From Gammaproteobacteria bacterium LSUCC0096 (GTDB lineage: Bacteria > Pseudomonadota > Gammaproteobacteria > Pseudomonadales > Litorivicinaceae): DNA of 64,000 bases. Where the stretch lies: NCBI GenBank assembly GCA_008087055.1, contig VIEA01000001.1, forward strand, positions 1,025,741-1,089,740, in the 5' to 3' direction. Positions within the stretch are counted from its first letter, which is position 1, and every line of letters begins with the position of its first letter. Under the pieces are notes generated by a model. The model saw only the letters and a program-made list of their open reading frames with translations. It ran no database searches and had not been told where the DNA came from. Both the position numbers and the translations under genes were made by a program. Below, piece after piece: positions 43,653 to 52,643 of the stretch.

Positions 43653-44438
43653 GTGGCCCATAGCATCCAAACACCAGCTGATATCGACGGCATGCGCGTT
43701 GCCGGCAAACTCGCCGCTGAATGCCTCTTGATGATCGAAGAGCACGTTAAACCGGGCGTCACCACTGGCGAACTTGATCGCATCTGCCATGATTACATTG
43801 TCAACGTACAGCGGGCGATTCCAGCACCGCTTAATTATCGCGGCTTCCCGAAATCCATTTGCACTAGCATCAACCACGTCGTGTGTCATGGCATTCCAGA
43901 TGATGGGAAAGAACTTAAACGTGGCGACATTATTAATATCGATGTGACCGTGATCAAAGACGGCTATCACGGTGATACCAGTAAGATGTACACCGTTGGT
44001 GACGCAAAACCCTTTGCAGATCGTTTAATTCAGATTACCCAAGAATGTATGTATAAAGGAATCGAGCTCGTCAAACCTGGTGCTAGGCTTGGCGATATCG
44101 GCTTTGCTATCCAAACCCATGCGGAGAGTAACTACTATTCAGTGGTTGAAGAATTCTGCGGTCACGGAATCGGCAAGGTGTTCCACGAAGACCCGCAGGT
44201 CCTGCACTACGGTCGTCCAGGCACTGGGGTTACCTTAAAAGAGGGCATCACCTTCACAATTGAGCCAATGATCAATCAGGGGAAACGTCATACCCGAGTC
44301 CTATCGGATGGCTGGACCGCTGTAACAAAGGACAGAAAACTGTCTGCGCAATGGGAACATACGGTACTTGTTACACCAACCGGATATGAAATCCTGACGT
44401 ATCGGGAAGGCGATGAAACCTTTCCAAGGATTGGCTAA
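43653..44438 (+). CDS. map: Methionine aminopeptidase, type I
   Basis: Removes N-terminal methionine from nascent proteins. 261 aa. Metal ligands are recognisable in IINIDVTVIKDGYHGDTSKM (two Asp), GHGIGKVFHEDP (His), FTIEPMIN (Glu) and WEHTVLVT (Glu). GTG start at 43653 with an AAGGAG site five bases upstream. Divergent from rpsB across 177 bases, a conserved arrangement. Its stop overlaps the glnD start (TAATG). Confidence 0.97.
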   Translation: MAHSIQTPADIDGMRVAGKLAAECLLMIEEHVKPGVTTGELDRICHDYIVNVQRAIPAPLNYRGFPKSICTSINHVVCHGIPDDGKELKRGDIINIDVTVIKDGYHGDTSKMYTVGDAKPFADRLIQITQECMYKGIELVKPGARLGDIGFAIQTHAESNYYSVVEEFCGHGIGKVFHEDPQVLHYGRPGTGVTLKEGITFTIEPMINQGKRHTRVLSDGWTAVTKDRKLSAQWEHTVLVTPTGYEILTYREGDETFPRIG

Positions 44439-47101
44439 TGGCACTAATCACAGGCCCGCTATCCACGGAGCTCGGTGAACCTAGCGATCTCAGCCCGCAA
44501 GGAATTCGTTCCTACCTCAAGTCACAACACGGACTCTTGGCAGATGCATTCGCTCAGGGAATTTTTATCGATTACCTGCTGGGTGCTCGCTCCATGGTCA
44601 TGGATCGCGTTCTGAGCGCCTTGTGGAACGACGCCGGCCTGAATGATCAAGCTCTCGGTTTATTTGCTGTTGGCGGATATGGCCGCGGCGAGCTCCACCC
44701 TTTCTCAGATATCGACATTCTTATCTTGGGTGAACAATCGGCTATCGAGTCAGCATCAGAAGCTCTGACAAACTTTACGACACGGTTGTGGGACTTCAAC
44801 CTGGATATCGGTCACGCTGTTCGATCTTTTGAAGACTGTCAAACCCTCGCACGTGATGACATTACCATCGCCACGAGCCTGATCGAATCTCGCCCAATCA
44901 GTGCGCATCTCGACATGCTGAGGGATTTAGAGACACTCGCTTTCGATGATTCAAGCTGGAGCACAGAAGCCTTTTACCAAGCCAAAGTCGCAGAGCAAAA
45001 CGAACGTTACGGCAAGCATGATGATTCAGATAATCGACTCGAGCCAGATATCAAAAATGCACCAGGTGGACTGCGTGATTTGCATACAATTATCTGGGTC
45101 GTCAGAAAACATTTTCGCACCACTCGACTGATTACCTTGGTCGACGAGGGTCTTCTGACTCAAAACGAATTTCGTTTACTCGATGAAGCTGAACAGTTTC
45201 TAAAGCGCGTTCGGTTCGCGCTGCATATCGCAGCGGGTCGATCACAAAACCGACTCCTGTTCGATCTCCAAGCGACTGTCGCCGAGATGATGGGATTTAA
45301 AGCCGAAGACACCAAAGAACGCATCGAAGCATTTATGAAGCAGGTGTATCGCATGACGCTTCGTATCGGTGAATTCAACGACATGCTACTGCAAAATTTC
45401 GAAGAAACAGTGCTTAAGGACCCAACTGACTCAGTCGTTACCGAGATCAATAGTCGTTGGCAAATTCGTAACCAACATCTCGAGCTCATTCACCCCAACG
45501 GTTTTGAACGCCACCCATCTGCACTACTCGAAGCGTTTGTGCTGCTCGCACAAAACCCAGATCTCAAAGGACTTCGCGCATCCACAACGCGTCAAATGTA
45601 TACCGCGCGTCATTTGATCGATGACGCATTCCGAAATGACTTGGTGAATATCAGCTACTTTATGGAATTGATGCGTTATCCAGAAAAGTTGCCAGAAGTC
45701 TTGAGACGGATGCGCTATTACGGGATTTTAAGTCGCTACATCCCTGAATTTGGACCAATCATGGGTCTGATGCAGCACGACCTATTTCATATTTACACAG
45801 TCGATGCGCACACCCTACAGCTCATCAGGAATATCACCCGCTTCTACACCGGTGTTGTTGAAAAAGATTATCCAATCGTGACCCGTCTCACCCAGCGCTT
45901 GCCTAAAATCGAACTCCTTTACCTTGCCGCGCTGTTTCACGATATTGCAAAAGGACGCGGTGGTGATCACTCGGAACTCGGCGCAGTCGATGCTTACAAC
46001 TTCTGCAAACATCATCGACTGTCGGAATACGATGCGCGACTCGTCAGCTGGCTCGTTAACAACCATCTTTTGATGTCGATGACAGCGCAGCGCAAAGACA
46101 TTTCTGATCCTGACGAATTAAAAGCCTTCGCCGAAATCGTTGGCGATCAGCGCCGCCTCGATTATTTGCTGTGCTTAACAGTTGCCGATATCACTGCAAC
46201 AAACCCTGAACTCTGGACCAGTTGGCGCGCCGCCTTGCTCCGTCAGCTCTACCACGGCACGACAGATTTTCTGACACGCGGCCTTGACTCCTTACCCGGA
46301 CGCACCGCGTATATCGATGAGACGAAAACAGATGCGCTCGCGCTTGTTCGGCCATCGATCCGGCCACGCGCCAGCGCATTCTGGAGCCAATGGTCACAAG
46401 AATATTTTGTTAGCCATTCATCTGACGAATTGGCTTGGCATCTCGAAACCTTGATTGACGCCAGCGATAGCGAAACAATCATCGCAATCGCAGCCGACCA
46501 AACGACGGCTGACGCTGGCTCAACTCAAGTGCTCGTTTCAACACCCAACCGAGCTCACCTTTTCGCAGATCTGACCGCATGTTTTTCTGATCTAGGGCTC
46601 TCTGTTCTGGATGCAAAACTCCACACCAGCGATGCAGGTCGGTCGATTGATATTTTCATCGTTCAACATGATGCGACCTGTCAGCCAGTAACCGCATCGG
46701 ACGATCAAGAACGGCTATTACGAGGCCTTGAGCAAGCAGCACTCGGGCAATACACCGAGAATGCAGGAATACGACGAACACCGCGAGCACATAAATATTT
46801 CAATTTGCCCGCAAACGTCTCAATTAGGCCGGACCTCGAAGGAAAGAGAACATTGATCGAGCTTGTTGCACCAGATCGAGCTGGACTGTTGACCACGGTT
46901 GGTCGTGTATTTGCTGAATTTGGCCTCGACCTCTCCACTGCGAAAATCGCGACACTCGGTGAACGTGTGGAAGATGTCTTTTATGTGACCGACAGTCGCG
47001 GTGACAACCTGTATGATGATGATTTCATTCATCGTCTGAAAGAACGGTTGGAGCACGAACTCAACGCCCTCAGTGGAGCCTTATCAAATGCTGAATCCTG
47101 A
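44438..47101 (+). CDS. glnD: Bifunctional PII uridylyltransferase/uridylyl-removing enzyme GlnD
   Basis: Senses glutamine and adds or removes UMP on PII proteins. 887 aa. Domain order: nucleotidyltransferase (about 60-220; FAVGGYGRGELHPFSDIDIL), PII-UTase helical region (LEPDIKNAPGGLRDLHTI), HD hydrolase (about 490-610; AALFHDIAKGRGGDHSELG), and two C-terminal ACT glutamine sensors (about 695-775 with NRAHLFADLTACFSDLGL; about 805-880 with DRAGLLTTVGRVFAEFGLDL). Overlaps map by one base and dapC by 14. Confidence 0.97.
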   Translation: MALITGPLSTELGEPSDLSPQGIRSYLKSQHGLLADAFAQGIFIDYLLGARSMVMDRVLSALWNDAGLNDQALGLFAVGGYGRGELHPFSDIDILILGEQSAIESASEALTNFTTRLWDFNLDIGHAVRSFEDCQTLARDDITIATSLIESRPISAHLDMLRDLETLAFDDSSWSTEAFYQAKVAEQNERYGKHDDSDNRLEPDIKNAPGGLRDLHTIIWVVRKHFRTTRLITLVDEGLLTQNEFRLLDEAEQFLKRVRFALHIAAGRSQNRLLFDLQATVAEMMGFKAEDTKERIEAFMKQVYRMTLRIGEFNDMLLQNFEETVLKDPTDSVVTEINSRWQIRNQHLELIHPNGFERHPSALLEAFVLLAQNPDLKGLRASTTRQMYTARHLIDDAFRNDLVNISYFMELMRYPEKLPEVLRRMRYYGILSRYIPEFGPIMGLMQHDLFHIYTVDAHTLQLIRNITRFYTGVVEKDYPIVTRLTQRLPKIELLYLAALFHDIAKGRGGDHSELGAVDAYNFCKHHRLSEYDARLVSWLVNNHLLMSMTAQRKDISDPDELKAFAEIVGDQRRLDYLLCLTVADITATNPELWTSWRAALLRQLYHGTTDFLTRGLDSLPGRTAYIDETKTDALALVRPSIRPRASAFWSQWSQEYFVSHSSDELAWHLETLIDASDSETIIAIAADQTTADAGSTQVLVSTPNRAHLFADLTACFSDLGLSVLDAKLHTSDAGRSIDIFIVQHDATCQPVTASDDQERLLRGLEQAALGQYTENAGIRRTPRAHKYFNLPANVSIRPDLEGKRTLIELVAPDRAGLLTTVGRVFAEFGLDLSTAKIATLGERVEDVFYVTDSRGDNLYDDDFIHRLKERLEHELNALSGALSNAES

Positions 47102-48272
47102 TCTCAAGCGTTTAAAGCCCTACCCGTTTGAGCAGCTTGCAACGCTGTTCGCTGGTGTCGAGGCACCCGAAGGGCTGAAGCCGATTCCTTTATCAATCGG
47201 CGAACCGCAACATGCGCCTCCTCAGTTTGTACTTGAAGCGCTCTCAGACAACATGGGCCTCATCGCAAAGTATCCAACAACCAAAGGAACTGACACCTTA
47301 CGTCATGCAATTGCGAACTGGTTGAACCAACGCTTTGCTCTTCAAAACGTACCAATTGATCCTGAAACCCACGTCATCCCTGTGAACGGAACCCGAGAAG
47401 CGATCTTTGCCGCAGTTCAAGCTGCAGCCGACAGGACACAGGGCGGTTTGGTGGTTATGCCGAATCCGTTTTATCAAATTTACGAAGGTGCGGCCTTTAT
47501 GGCCGGGCTGACGCCTCACTATTTACCGATCACCGAATCAGGTCAGCCAGACTATTACGCAGTCCCTGACAGCGTCTGGAAAGACTGCCAGTTCTGCTTT
47601 ATTTGCACACCTGGTAATCCGACAGGCACGGTGATCGATGAAGCAACGCTCGCATTTTTGGTCGACAAGGCAAATACCTACGACTTCTGGCTCGCTTCGG
47701 ATGAGTGCTATTCAGAGATTTATCGAGACACTCCTCCACCAGGCCTTTTGGAAGTTTGCGCAAAGAGTGGAAACACTGAATTCAAAAAGTGCATGGTGTT
47801 CCATAGTTTATCCAAGCGCTCAAACCTGCCAGGTCTTCGCTCAGGCTTTATCGCCGGAGATCAAGACTTTATAGCTCCGTTCCTGAAATACCGGACCTAC
47901 CATGGTTGCTCCATGTCGATGGCCGTTCAAAAGGCGTCTGAGCTCGCATGGGCAGATGAAAAGCACGTGATTGAAAACCGAGCACTCTATGCACAAAAAT
48001 TTGTGCAAGCCGCAGAAATTTTGGGCGATCGCATGGACACTCATGATCCAGGAGCTGGTTTCTATCTGTGGGCCAAGACTGATGTCCCTTGTGATACCTT
48101 TAGCCGTGAATTATTTAAATCGACCGGTGTCACCGTGCTGCCCGGGCAATATCTCGGCCGTGAAGTGAATGGCGTCAACCCCGGTGCTGGGTTCGTCAGG
48201 ATGGCATTAGTTGCTGAACCGGATACGTGCCGCGAAGCGCTTGAACGTATTAATGCATTTATCACGAGGTAA
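47088..48272 (+). CDS. dapC: Succinyldiaminopimelate aminotransferase DapC
   Basis: PLP-dependent aminotransferase making N-succinyl-diaminopimelate for lysine and peptidoglycan. About 394 aa. The Schiff-base lysine is in FHSLSKRSNLPGLRSGF; CTPGNPTGTVID and ASDECYSEIYRD bind PLP. The ATG at 47088 (MLNPDLKRLKPYPFEQL) with GTGGAG upstream is preferred to a GTG 15 bases earlier. Assigned to DapC rather than another fold-type I aminotransferase by its place between glnD and dapD. Confidence 0.93.
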   Translation: MLNPDLKRLKPYPFEQLATLFAGVEAPEGLKPIPLSIGEPQHAPPQFVLEALSDNMGLIAKYPTTKGTDTLRHAIANWLNQRFALQNVPIDPETHVIPVNGTREAIFAAVQAAADRTQGGLVVMPNPFYQIYEGAAFMAGLTPHYLPITESGQPDYYAVPDSVWKDCQFCFICTPGNPTGTVIDEATLAFLVDKANTYDFWLASDECYSEIYRDTPPPGLLEVCAKSGNTEFKKCMVFHSLSKRSNLPGLRSGFIAGDQDFIAPFLKYRTYHGCSMSMAVQKASELAWADEKHVIENRALYAQKFVQAAEILGDRMDTHDPGAGFYLWAKTDVPCDTFSRELFKSTGVTVLPGQYLGREVNGVNPGAGFVRMALVAEPDTCREALERINAFITR

Positions 48273-48275
48273 TCC

Positions 48276-48632
48276 ATGGCTTTAACGGTCTACGGAATTA
48301 AAAATTGTGACTCGATGAAAAAAGCTTTTCAGTGGCTTGAGGCCAATGAAGTGGCTTATCACTTTGTTGATTTTAAAAAAGATCCCCCATCAGCGGATGC
48401 GATAGAGGCGTGGCTTGCGGGCGTTGGCGATACGTTGGTCAACACACGTGGGCCAAGCTATCGTCAACTTCCTGACGATGTGAAAAATAATTTCACCGGT
48501 CAGACTCGCATCCAAGCGATTATCGACAAACCCACGCTGATCAAACGCCCGTTAATGGTCAATGGCAACGCAATGACCGTTGGCTTTAATCCTGATCAGT
48601 GGACAACGATCCCAAATTTATTAAAGGCTTAA
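48276..48632 (+). CDS. ArsC/Spx-family thioredoxin-fold protein (YffB-like)
   Basis: 118 aa thioredoxin-fold protein of the ArsC-related family, close to E. coli YffB, which stands beside dapE. VYGIKNCDSMKKAFQWLE gives a single Cys followed by Met where thiol-disulfide proteins have CxxC, and LIKRPLMVNGNAMTVGFNPD is the usual C-terminal motif. Family members may act on glutathione-linked thiols; an arsenate-reductase role is not supported. Three bases after dapC, ten before dapD. Confidence 0.88.
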   Translation: MALTVYGIKNCDSMKKAFQWLEANEVAYHFVDFKKDPPSADAIEAWLAGVGDTLVNTRGPSYRQLPDDVKNNFTGQTRIQAIIDKPTLIKRPLMVNGNAMTVGFNPDQWTTIPNLLKA

Positions 48633-48642
48633 GGATATCCCC

Positions 48643-49683
48643 ATGGAATGTTTTGCATTTGGACTCGGTGTTGGACACCAAAACTCAGAAGATCAGTGGC
48701 TTGATACCTATTATCCAAAAGCCCTGTGCCGGCCCGATCCAGCTGTGGTCAGCATCATCGCAGACGTCTTCGGTTGGGATGGTTCAAACCTCACGCGTCA
48801 GATTACTGCAGACGATCTCGACGACTTTCTAGAAGCTCTCGAAGACAGTAACGACGGCGACGCAGAAGGACTTCTACGAGCACTCACACCGCTTGCTGGA
48901 TCAGAACAGCCCCTCGTGATTTGTGCGCTCGCTACTGATGAAAAGCCACAGACAGTTCCAGAGGTCTACCTCAAGTTATCAATGATTTCGATGCGCAAAA
49001 TTCAACCGCATGGAACCAACCTTGACGGTATGTTCGGGTTATTACCGAACGTCGCTTGGACAAGCCAAGGCCCGATCGATGTCAAAGAACTCGCACATGC
49101 GCAGACACGAGCCCGTGCATACGGTGAAGTATTAACGGTCCATTCAGTGGATAAATTCCCAAGAATGGCCGATTACGTAGTTCCACAAGGTGTTCGCATT
49201 GGTGATGCATCACGCATCCGTTTGGGAGCCCACTTAGGTGAGGGCACCACTGTCATGCACGAAGGCTTCATCAACTTCAATGCTGGAACACTCGGTGTCT
49301 CAATGGTTGAAGGACGGATTTCAGCTGGTGTCGTCGTTGGTGACGGATCGGATCTCGGCGGCGGTTCATCAACAATGGGAACGCTCTCCGGCGGTGGAAA
49401 CATCGTGATTTCAGTGGGTGAGCAATGCCTGTTAGGTGCTAACGCAGGACTTGGTATTCCACTGGGCGATCGCTGCACGATTGAATCGGGTCTGTATTTA
49501 ACCTCGGGTTCGAAGGTCAAATTACTTGATAAGGATGGGCAAGCGGTTGGTACAGTGAAAGCGCGTGAACTCGCAGGTCAAGACGATCTACTCTTCCGTC
49601 GCAACTCAGTGACCGGTGAGATTGAATGCTTGGCAAATAAGTCAGCAATTGCGCTTAACGACGAACTACACGCGAATAACTAA
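48643..49683 (+). CDS. dapD: Tetrahydrodipicolinate N-succinyltransferase DapD, long form
   Basis: Succinylates tetrahydrodipicolinate from succinyl-CoA in lysine/diaminopimelate synthesis. 346 aa: the longer pseudomonad-type enzyme, with a long N-terminal domain (about 1-165) and a left-handed beta-helix (about 180-300; RIRLGAHLGEGTTVMHEGF, SDLGGGSSTMGTLSGGG, LLGANAGLGIPLGDRCTIE). An AGGATATCCCC region precedes the ATG. Confidence 0.94.
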   Translation: MECFAFGLGVGHQNSEDQWLDTYYPKALCRPDPAVVSIIADVFGWDGSNLTRQITADDLDDFLEALEDSNDGDAEGLLRALTPLAGSEQPLVICALATDEKPQTVPEVYLKLSMISMRKIQPHGTNLDGMFGLLPNVAWTSQGPIDVKELAHAQTRARAYGEVLTVHSVDKFPRMADYVVPQGVRIGDASRIRLGAHLGEGTTVMHEGFINFNAGTLGVSMVEGRISAGVVVGDGSDLGGGSSTMGTLSGGGNIVISVGEQCLLGANAGLGIPLGDRCTIESGLYLTSGSKVKLLDKDGQAVGTVKARELAGQDDLLFRRNSVTGEIECLANKSAIALNDELHANN

Positions 49684-49692
49684 GGGACGTCC

Positions 49693-50844
49693 ATGACCTG
49701 CCCTGTGCTTGAATTAGCCAAAGAACTAATCCGCCGCGAATCGGTCACACCAAATGATTCCGGATGCTTGACTGTGATCGGCACACGGCTCGAACGCTTG
49801 GGTTTTCAACTCGAGCGGATCGATCGTGAGGGCGTCTCAAACCTATGGGCCACCTTTGGACAACAAGGACCGATGCTCTGCTTTGCGGGACATACCGATG
49901 TGGTACCGACAGGAGACCTCAAGGAGTGGTCTTCTGACCCGTTTATTCCAACAGTGACTGAAGATGGATATCTCAGAGGTCGCGGTGCAGCCGACATGAA
50001 ATCATCACTGGCTGCAATGGTCGTGGCCTGCGAAGAGTTTCTTGAACAAACACCACAGCCTGGCGGGCGGATTAGCTTTCTTTTGACAAGCGATGAAGAA
50101 GGACCTGCCACAGATGGTACCGTCGCAGTTGTCGAAGAATTAGGAAAACGACAAGTGCAGTCAGGCGAGCCCGTAATTGATTACTGCATCGTCGGTGAGC
50201 CAAGTTCAAAAGATTCTCTTGGCGATGTCGTCCGCGTTGGACGACGCGGATCACTGAATGCTCTCATCACAGTGCATGGAACCCAAGGTCATGTTGCTTA
50301 CCCAGAGCTTGTGGACAACCCAATTCATCGTGCATCTAGGTTGATTGCAGACCTTGTGGAGACCGATTGGGATAATGAGCCAAACAACTATTTTCCACCG
50401 ACAAGTTTTCAGGTCTCCAATATCAATGCAGGAACCGGAGCGACCAATGTGGTCCCCGGAACAGCTGCGTTTCGGTGCAACTGGCGTTTCTCAACATCAA
50501 CATCGGCCGAACGTATCGAAGACATGGTTGAGCAACTGATTGGTGCGCTTGGAATGGAAGCATCCATCGAGTGGAACTTGTCAGGGGAGCCATTCCTTAC
50601 CAAGCACGGCACACTGACCAGCGCAACAAGTAAAGTCATTCGCGACCAGACAGGGATTGAAACTGATCTTTCAACAGGGGGCGGGACCTCAGACGGCCGA
50701 TTTATTGCCAAGCTCGGCTGTGAACTCATTGAACTTGGTCCGATCAACCGGTCGATCCACAAAATCGACGAGGAGGTCAAAATAGACGACCTGCCTCGCC
50801 TTAAGGATCTTTATAAAGGGCTAATGACCGAGCTGATTGGCTAA
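49693..50844 (+). CDS. dapE: Succinyl-diaminopimelate desuccinylase DapE
   Basis: Dinuclear zinc M20-family hydrolase producing LL-diaminopimelate. 383 aa. Zinc ligands and catalytic residues in CFAGHTDVVPTGDLKEW, GRGAADMKSSLAAMV and LTSDEEGPATDGT, with the dimerisation lid domain in the middle and ELGPINRSIHKIDE near the C-terminus. Last gene of the plus-strand map-glnD-dap run; its stop is one base from the convergent cold-shock-domain gene. A 7-bp inverted repeat (50832-50838/50848-50854, GCTGATT/AATCAGC) spans the two stops but has no U-run. Confidence 0.97.
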   Translation: MTCPVLELAKELIRRESVTPNDSGCLTVIGTRLERLGFQLERIDREGVSNLWATFGQQGPMLCFAGHTDVVPTGDLKEWSSDPFIPTVTEDGYLRGRGAADMKSSLAAMVVACEEFLEQTPQPGGRISFLLTSDEEGPATDGTVAVVEELGKRQVQSGEPVIDYCIVGEPSSKDSLGDVVRVGRRGSLNALITVHGTQGHVAYPELVDNPIHRASRLIADLVETDWDNEPNNYFPPTSFQVSNINAGTGATNVVPGTAAFRCNWRFSTSTSAERIEDMVEQLIGALGMEASIEWNLSGEPFLTKHGTLTSATSKVIRDQTGIETDLSTGGGTSDGRFIAKLGCELIELGPINRSIHKIDEEVKIDDLPRLKDLYKGLMTELIG

Positions 50845-50845
50845 T

Positions 50846-51277
50846 TTAATCAGCGAGGTCAACATCCTCAGCCTGCGGTCCTTTACCAGATCGTCCGAGC
50901 ACATAGCTCACCGTCGCGCCTTCGCGTAGAAGGTAGCGGTTTCTGCCACGAATCGAACGGTAATGAACGAAAACATCTTCGCCATCTTCACCTGTGATGA
51001 ATCCGAATCCTTTAGTCGAATTGAACCACTTCACCGTTCCCTCTTCACGAGGACCTGTAGGAACTGATTCAATAAAACGACGGTTTGCGATCACAGATTG
51101 CAGGGCGCCCTGCGCATACAACACCACTACGATAACGATCGCAATGAGTACACCAGCTTCTATTTCTGAACCTGCTTTTGGTTCCATTCCGAATGATGGC
51201 AATAAAAACATCAGAACGAACGCACCAATGATCGACAAAACAAGTGACAAGAACAGTTGGCCTAGTGGCTTACGCAT
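50846..51277 (-). CDS. Membrane-anchored cold-shock-domain protein
   Basis: 143 aa protein with two predicted membrane helices (about 5-27 and about 40-60) followed by a C-terminal cold-shock domain. RNA-binding motifs RNP1 (KGFGFI) and RNP2 (DVFVHY) are intact in EGTVKWFNSTKGFGFITG and onward. I use the ATG at 51277 with GGAG six bases upstream, rather than a TTG 12 bases earlier. The arrangement would tether a nucleic-acid-binding domain to the inner face of the membrane. Function unknown; topology is inferred from hydrophobicity. Confidence 0.85.
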   Translation of the reverse strand: MRKPLGQLFLSLVLSIIGAFVLMFLLPSFGMEPKAGSEIEAGVLIAIVIVVVLYAQGALQSVIANRRFIESVPTGPREEGTVKWFNSTKGFGFITGEDGEDVFVHYRSIRGRNRYLLREGATVSYVLGRSGKGPQAEDVDLAD

Positions 51278-51338
51278 GAGAAACTCCAAATAGCAAAGTA
51301 ATTATGAAATATGGTCTAGCGGAGTACTTTACAAGACG

Positions 51339-51554
51339 ATGAGCCAAGACTCGACTGTCTCTGATCTCGAAATTCGTATCGCATTTTTAGAAGATCAGAT
51401 TGATGCCCTCAACCGCGAGGTCGTAACACTCAATCGCGATCACGAGAAACTCACTGAAGAGCTGCATGCATTAGCGAATTTGGTTAGACCACTCATCGAA
51501 CAAATGTCACAACTCGGTGGAGCCGATGACGCCGCGCCACCCCCCCATTATTGA
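51339..51554 (+). CDS. slyX: SlyX family protein
   Basis: 71 aa, almost entirely coiled coil (LEIRIAFLEDQIDALNREV heptads), ending in PPPHY, the conserved SlyX C-terminus. Function unknown. Divergent from the cold-shock-domain gene with 61 bases between starts; its stop precedes apt by 8 bases. No strong ribosome-binding site at normal distance (GGAG is about 14 bases away). Confidence 0.9.
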   Translation: MSQDSTVSDLEIRIAFLEDQIDALNREVVTLNRDHEKLTEELHALANLVRPLIEQMSQLGGADDAAPPPHY

Positions 51555-51562
51555 GGATTCAT

Positions 51563-52084
51563 ATGTCGAACCATTTGGACGCTTGGATACAAACTTATCC
51601 AGATTTTCCGAAGCCTGGGATTCTGTTTTACGACATTGCTCCGATCATCGAACACCCTGAGCGCCTTAAATCGGTCTGCCATTTGATTCGAGATGCGATC
51701 GCCGACTGGACGCCGGATGTACTGGTTGGTATCGATTCCCGTGGATTTTTGTTTGCAACACCGGTCGCTTTATTGATGGATCTGGGTGTTGTCATGGTAC
51801 GCAAGAAAGGAAAACTACCCGGTGAAGTGCGTGAGGAATCTTACGCGTTGGAATATGGTGAAGCGACGCTCGCTGTTCAAAAGGATCGAGATTTATCCGG
51901 AAAGCGTGTTGTACTTATCGATGATCTTTTAGCAACTGGCGGCACATTAGCAGCAACCGAGAAGCTTCTGAATGACTCAGGAGCAGAGGTCGTTGGGAAC
52001 GTCGTTCTCATTGAGCTTGAGTTACTTAAAGGTCGCGACAACCTCAAAGCGCCCGTCAAAAGCCTACAGGTCTACGATGAGTAA
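51563..52084 (+). CDS. apt: Adenine phosphoribosyltransferase
   Basis: Salvages adenine to AMP using PRPP. 173 aa. N-terminal YPDFPKPGILFYDIAPII, flexible loop KKGKLPGEVREESYALEYG and the PRPP-binding VVLIDDLLATGGTLAAT are standard. ATG at 51563 has TGAGGA upstream; a TTG 12 bases earlier would overlap slyX. Overlaps the following nucleosidase gene by 8 bases; that enzyme would produce its substrate, adenine. Confidence 0.96.
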   Translation: MSNHLDAWIQTYPDFPKPGILFYDIAPIIEHPERLKSVCHLIRDAIADWTPDVLVGIDSRGFLFATPVALLMDLGVVMVRKKGKLPGEVREESYALEYGEATLAVQKDRDLSGKRVVLIDDLLATGGTLAATEKLLNDSGAEVVGNVVLIELELLKGRDNLKAPVKSLQVYDE

Positions 52085-52643
52085 TCAAGCAATCAATCCA
52101 GACAATACGCTTATCGTCGTCGCCCTTGAGGATGAGCTTCCAACACAGATAGTTCCAGGCTGGAACGTTCTTTACACCGGTGTTGGCAAAGTCAATGCAG
52201 CGATCGCTGCAACGGAAGCTGTACTTGAAGCCCGCCCCGCCCATTTGATTAATTACGGCACAGCCGGCGCTCTCAATACGCAAATCACCGGTCTCAATCG
52301 AGTGAACCATATCGTTCAGCGGGATATGGATGTAAGACCTTTGGGATTTGAGCTAGGTCATACGCCCTTCGACACAACAGGTCATATTGATCTCGGAGGT
52401 CCGGGAGTATCACTCGGGACTGGTGATCATTTTGTGACCACCCCTCCGGAATTAATGACGGATATCGTTGATATGGAAGCCTATGCGCTTGCTAAAGTCG
52501 CTCGGCTTTTCGAGATCGATTTCCAATGCTGGAAGTACATCTCAGACAATGCAAACGATGATGCAGCAGATCACTGGGCTGAAAATGTCGCCAAAGGTGC
52601 GCGCGCTTTTGTTGAACACGTGATCGTACCGCTTAAGAACTAG
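52077..52643 (+). CDS. MTA/SAH nucleosidase-like phosphorylase-superfamily protein
   Basis: 188 aa, shorter than E. coli MtnN (232 aa). Family features: [20 protein letters not shown] start, [42 protein letters not shown] (the ribose-binding Met-Glu pair) and [13 protein letters not shown] with the catalytic Asp. Likely splits methylthioadenosine and/or S-adenosylhomocysteine to adenine plus a ribosyl product, in the cytosol. Its ATG lies inside the last codons of apt. Substrate preference cannot be told from sequence. Confidence 0.85.
   Translation: MSNQAINPDNTLIVVALEDELPTQIVPGWNVLYTGVGKVNAAIAATEAVLEARPAHLINYGTAGALNTQITGLNRVNHIVQRDMDVRPLGFELGHTPFDTTGHIDLGGPGVSLGTGDHFVTTPPELMTDIVDMEAYALAKVARLFEIDFQCWKYISDNANDDAADHWAENVAKGARAFVEHVIVPLKN

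Noticed and set aside
48276..48632. Arsenate reductase annotation for the ArsC-fold protein
   Set aside because: The motif is CDSM without a second cysteine, and the neighbours are lysine genes; YffB-like is the better label.
50832..50854. Terminator between dapE and the cold-shock-domain gene
   Set aside because: GCTGATT/AATCAGC arms exist, but they are AT-rich with a 9-base loop and no U-run on either strand; mentioned only with dapE.
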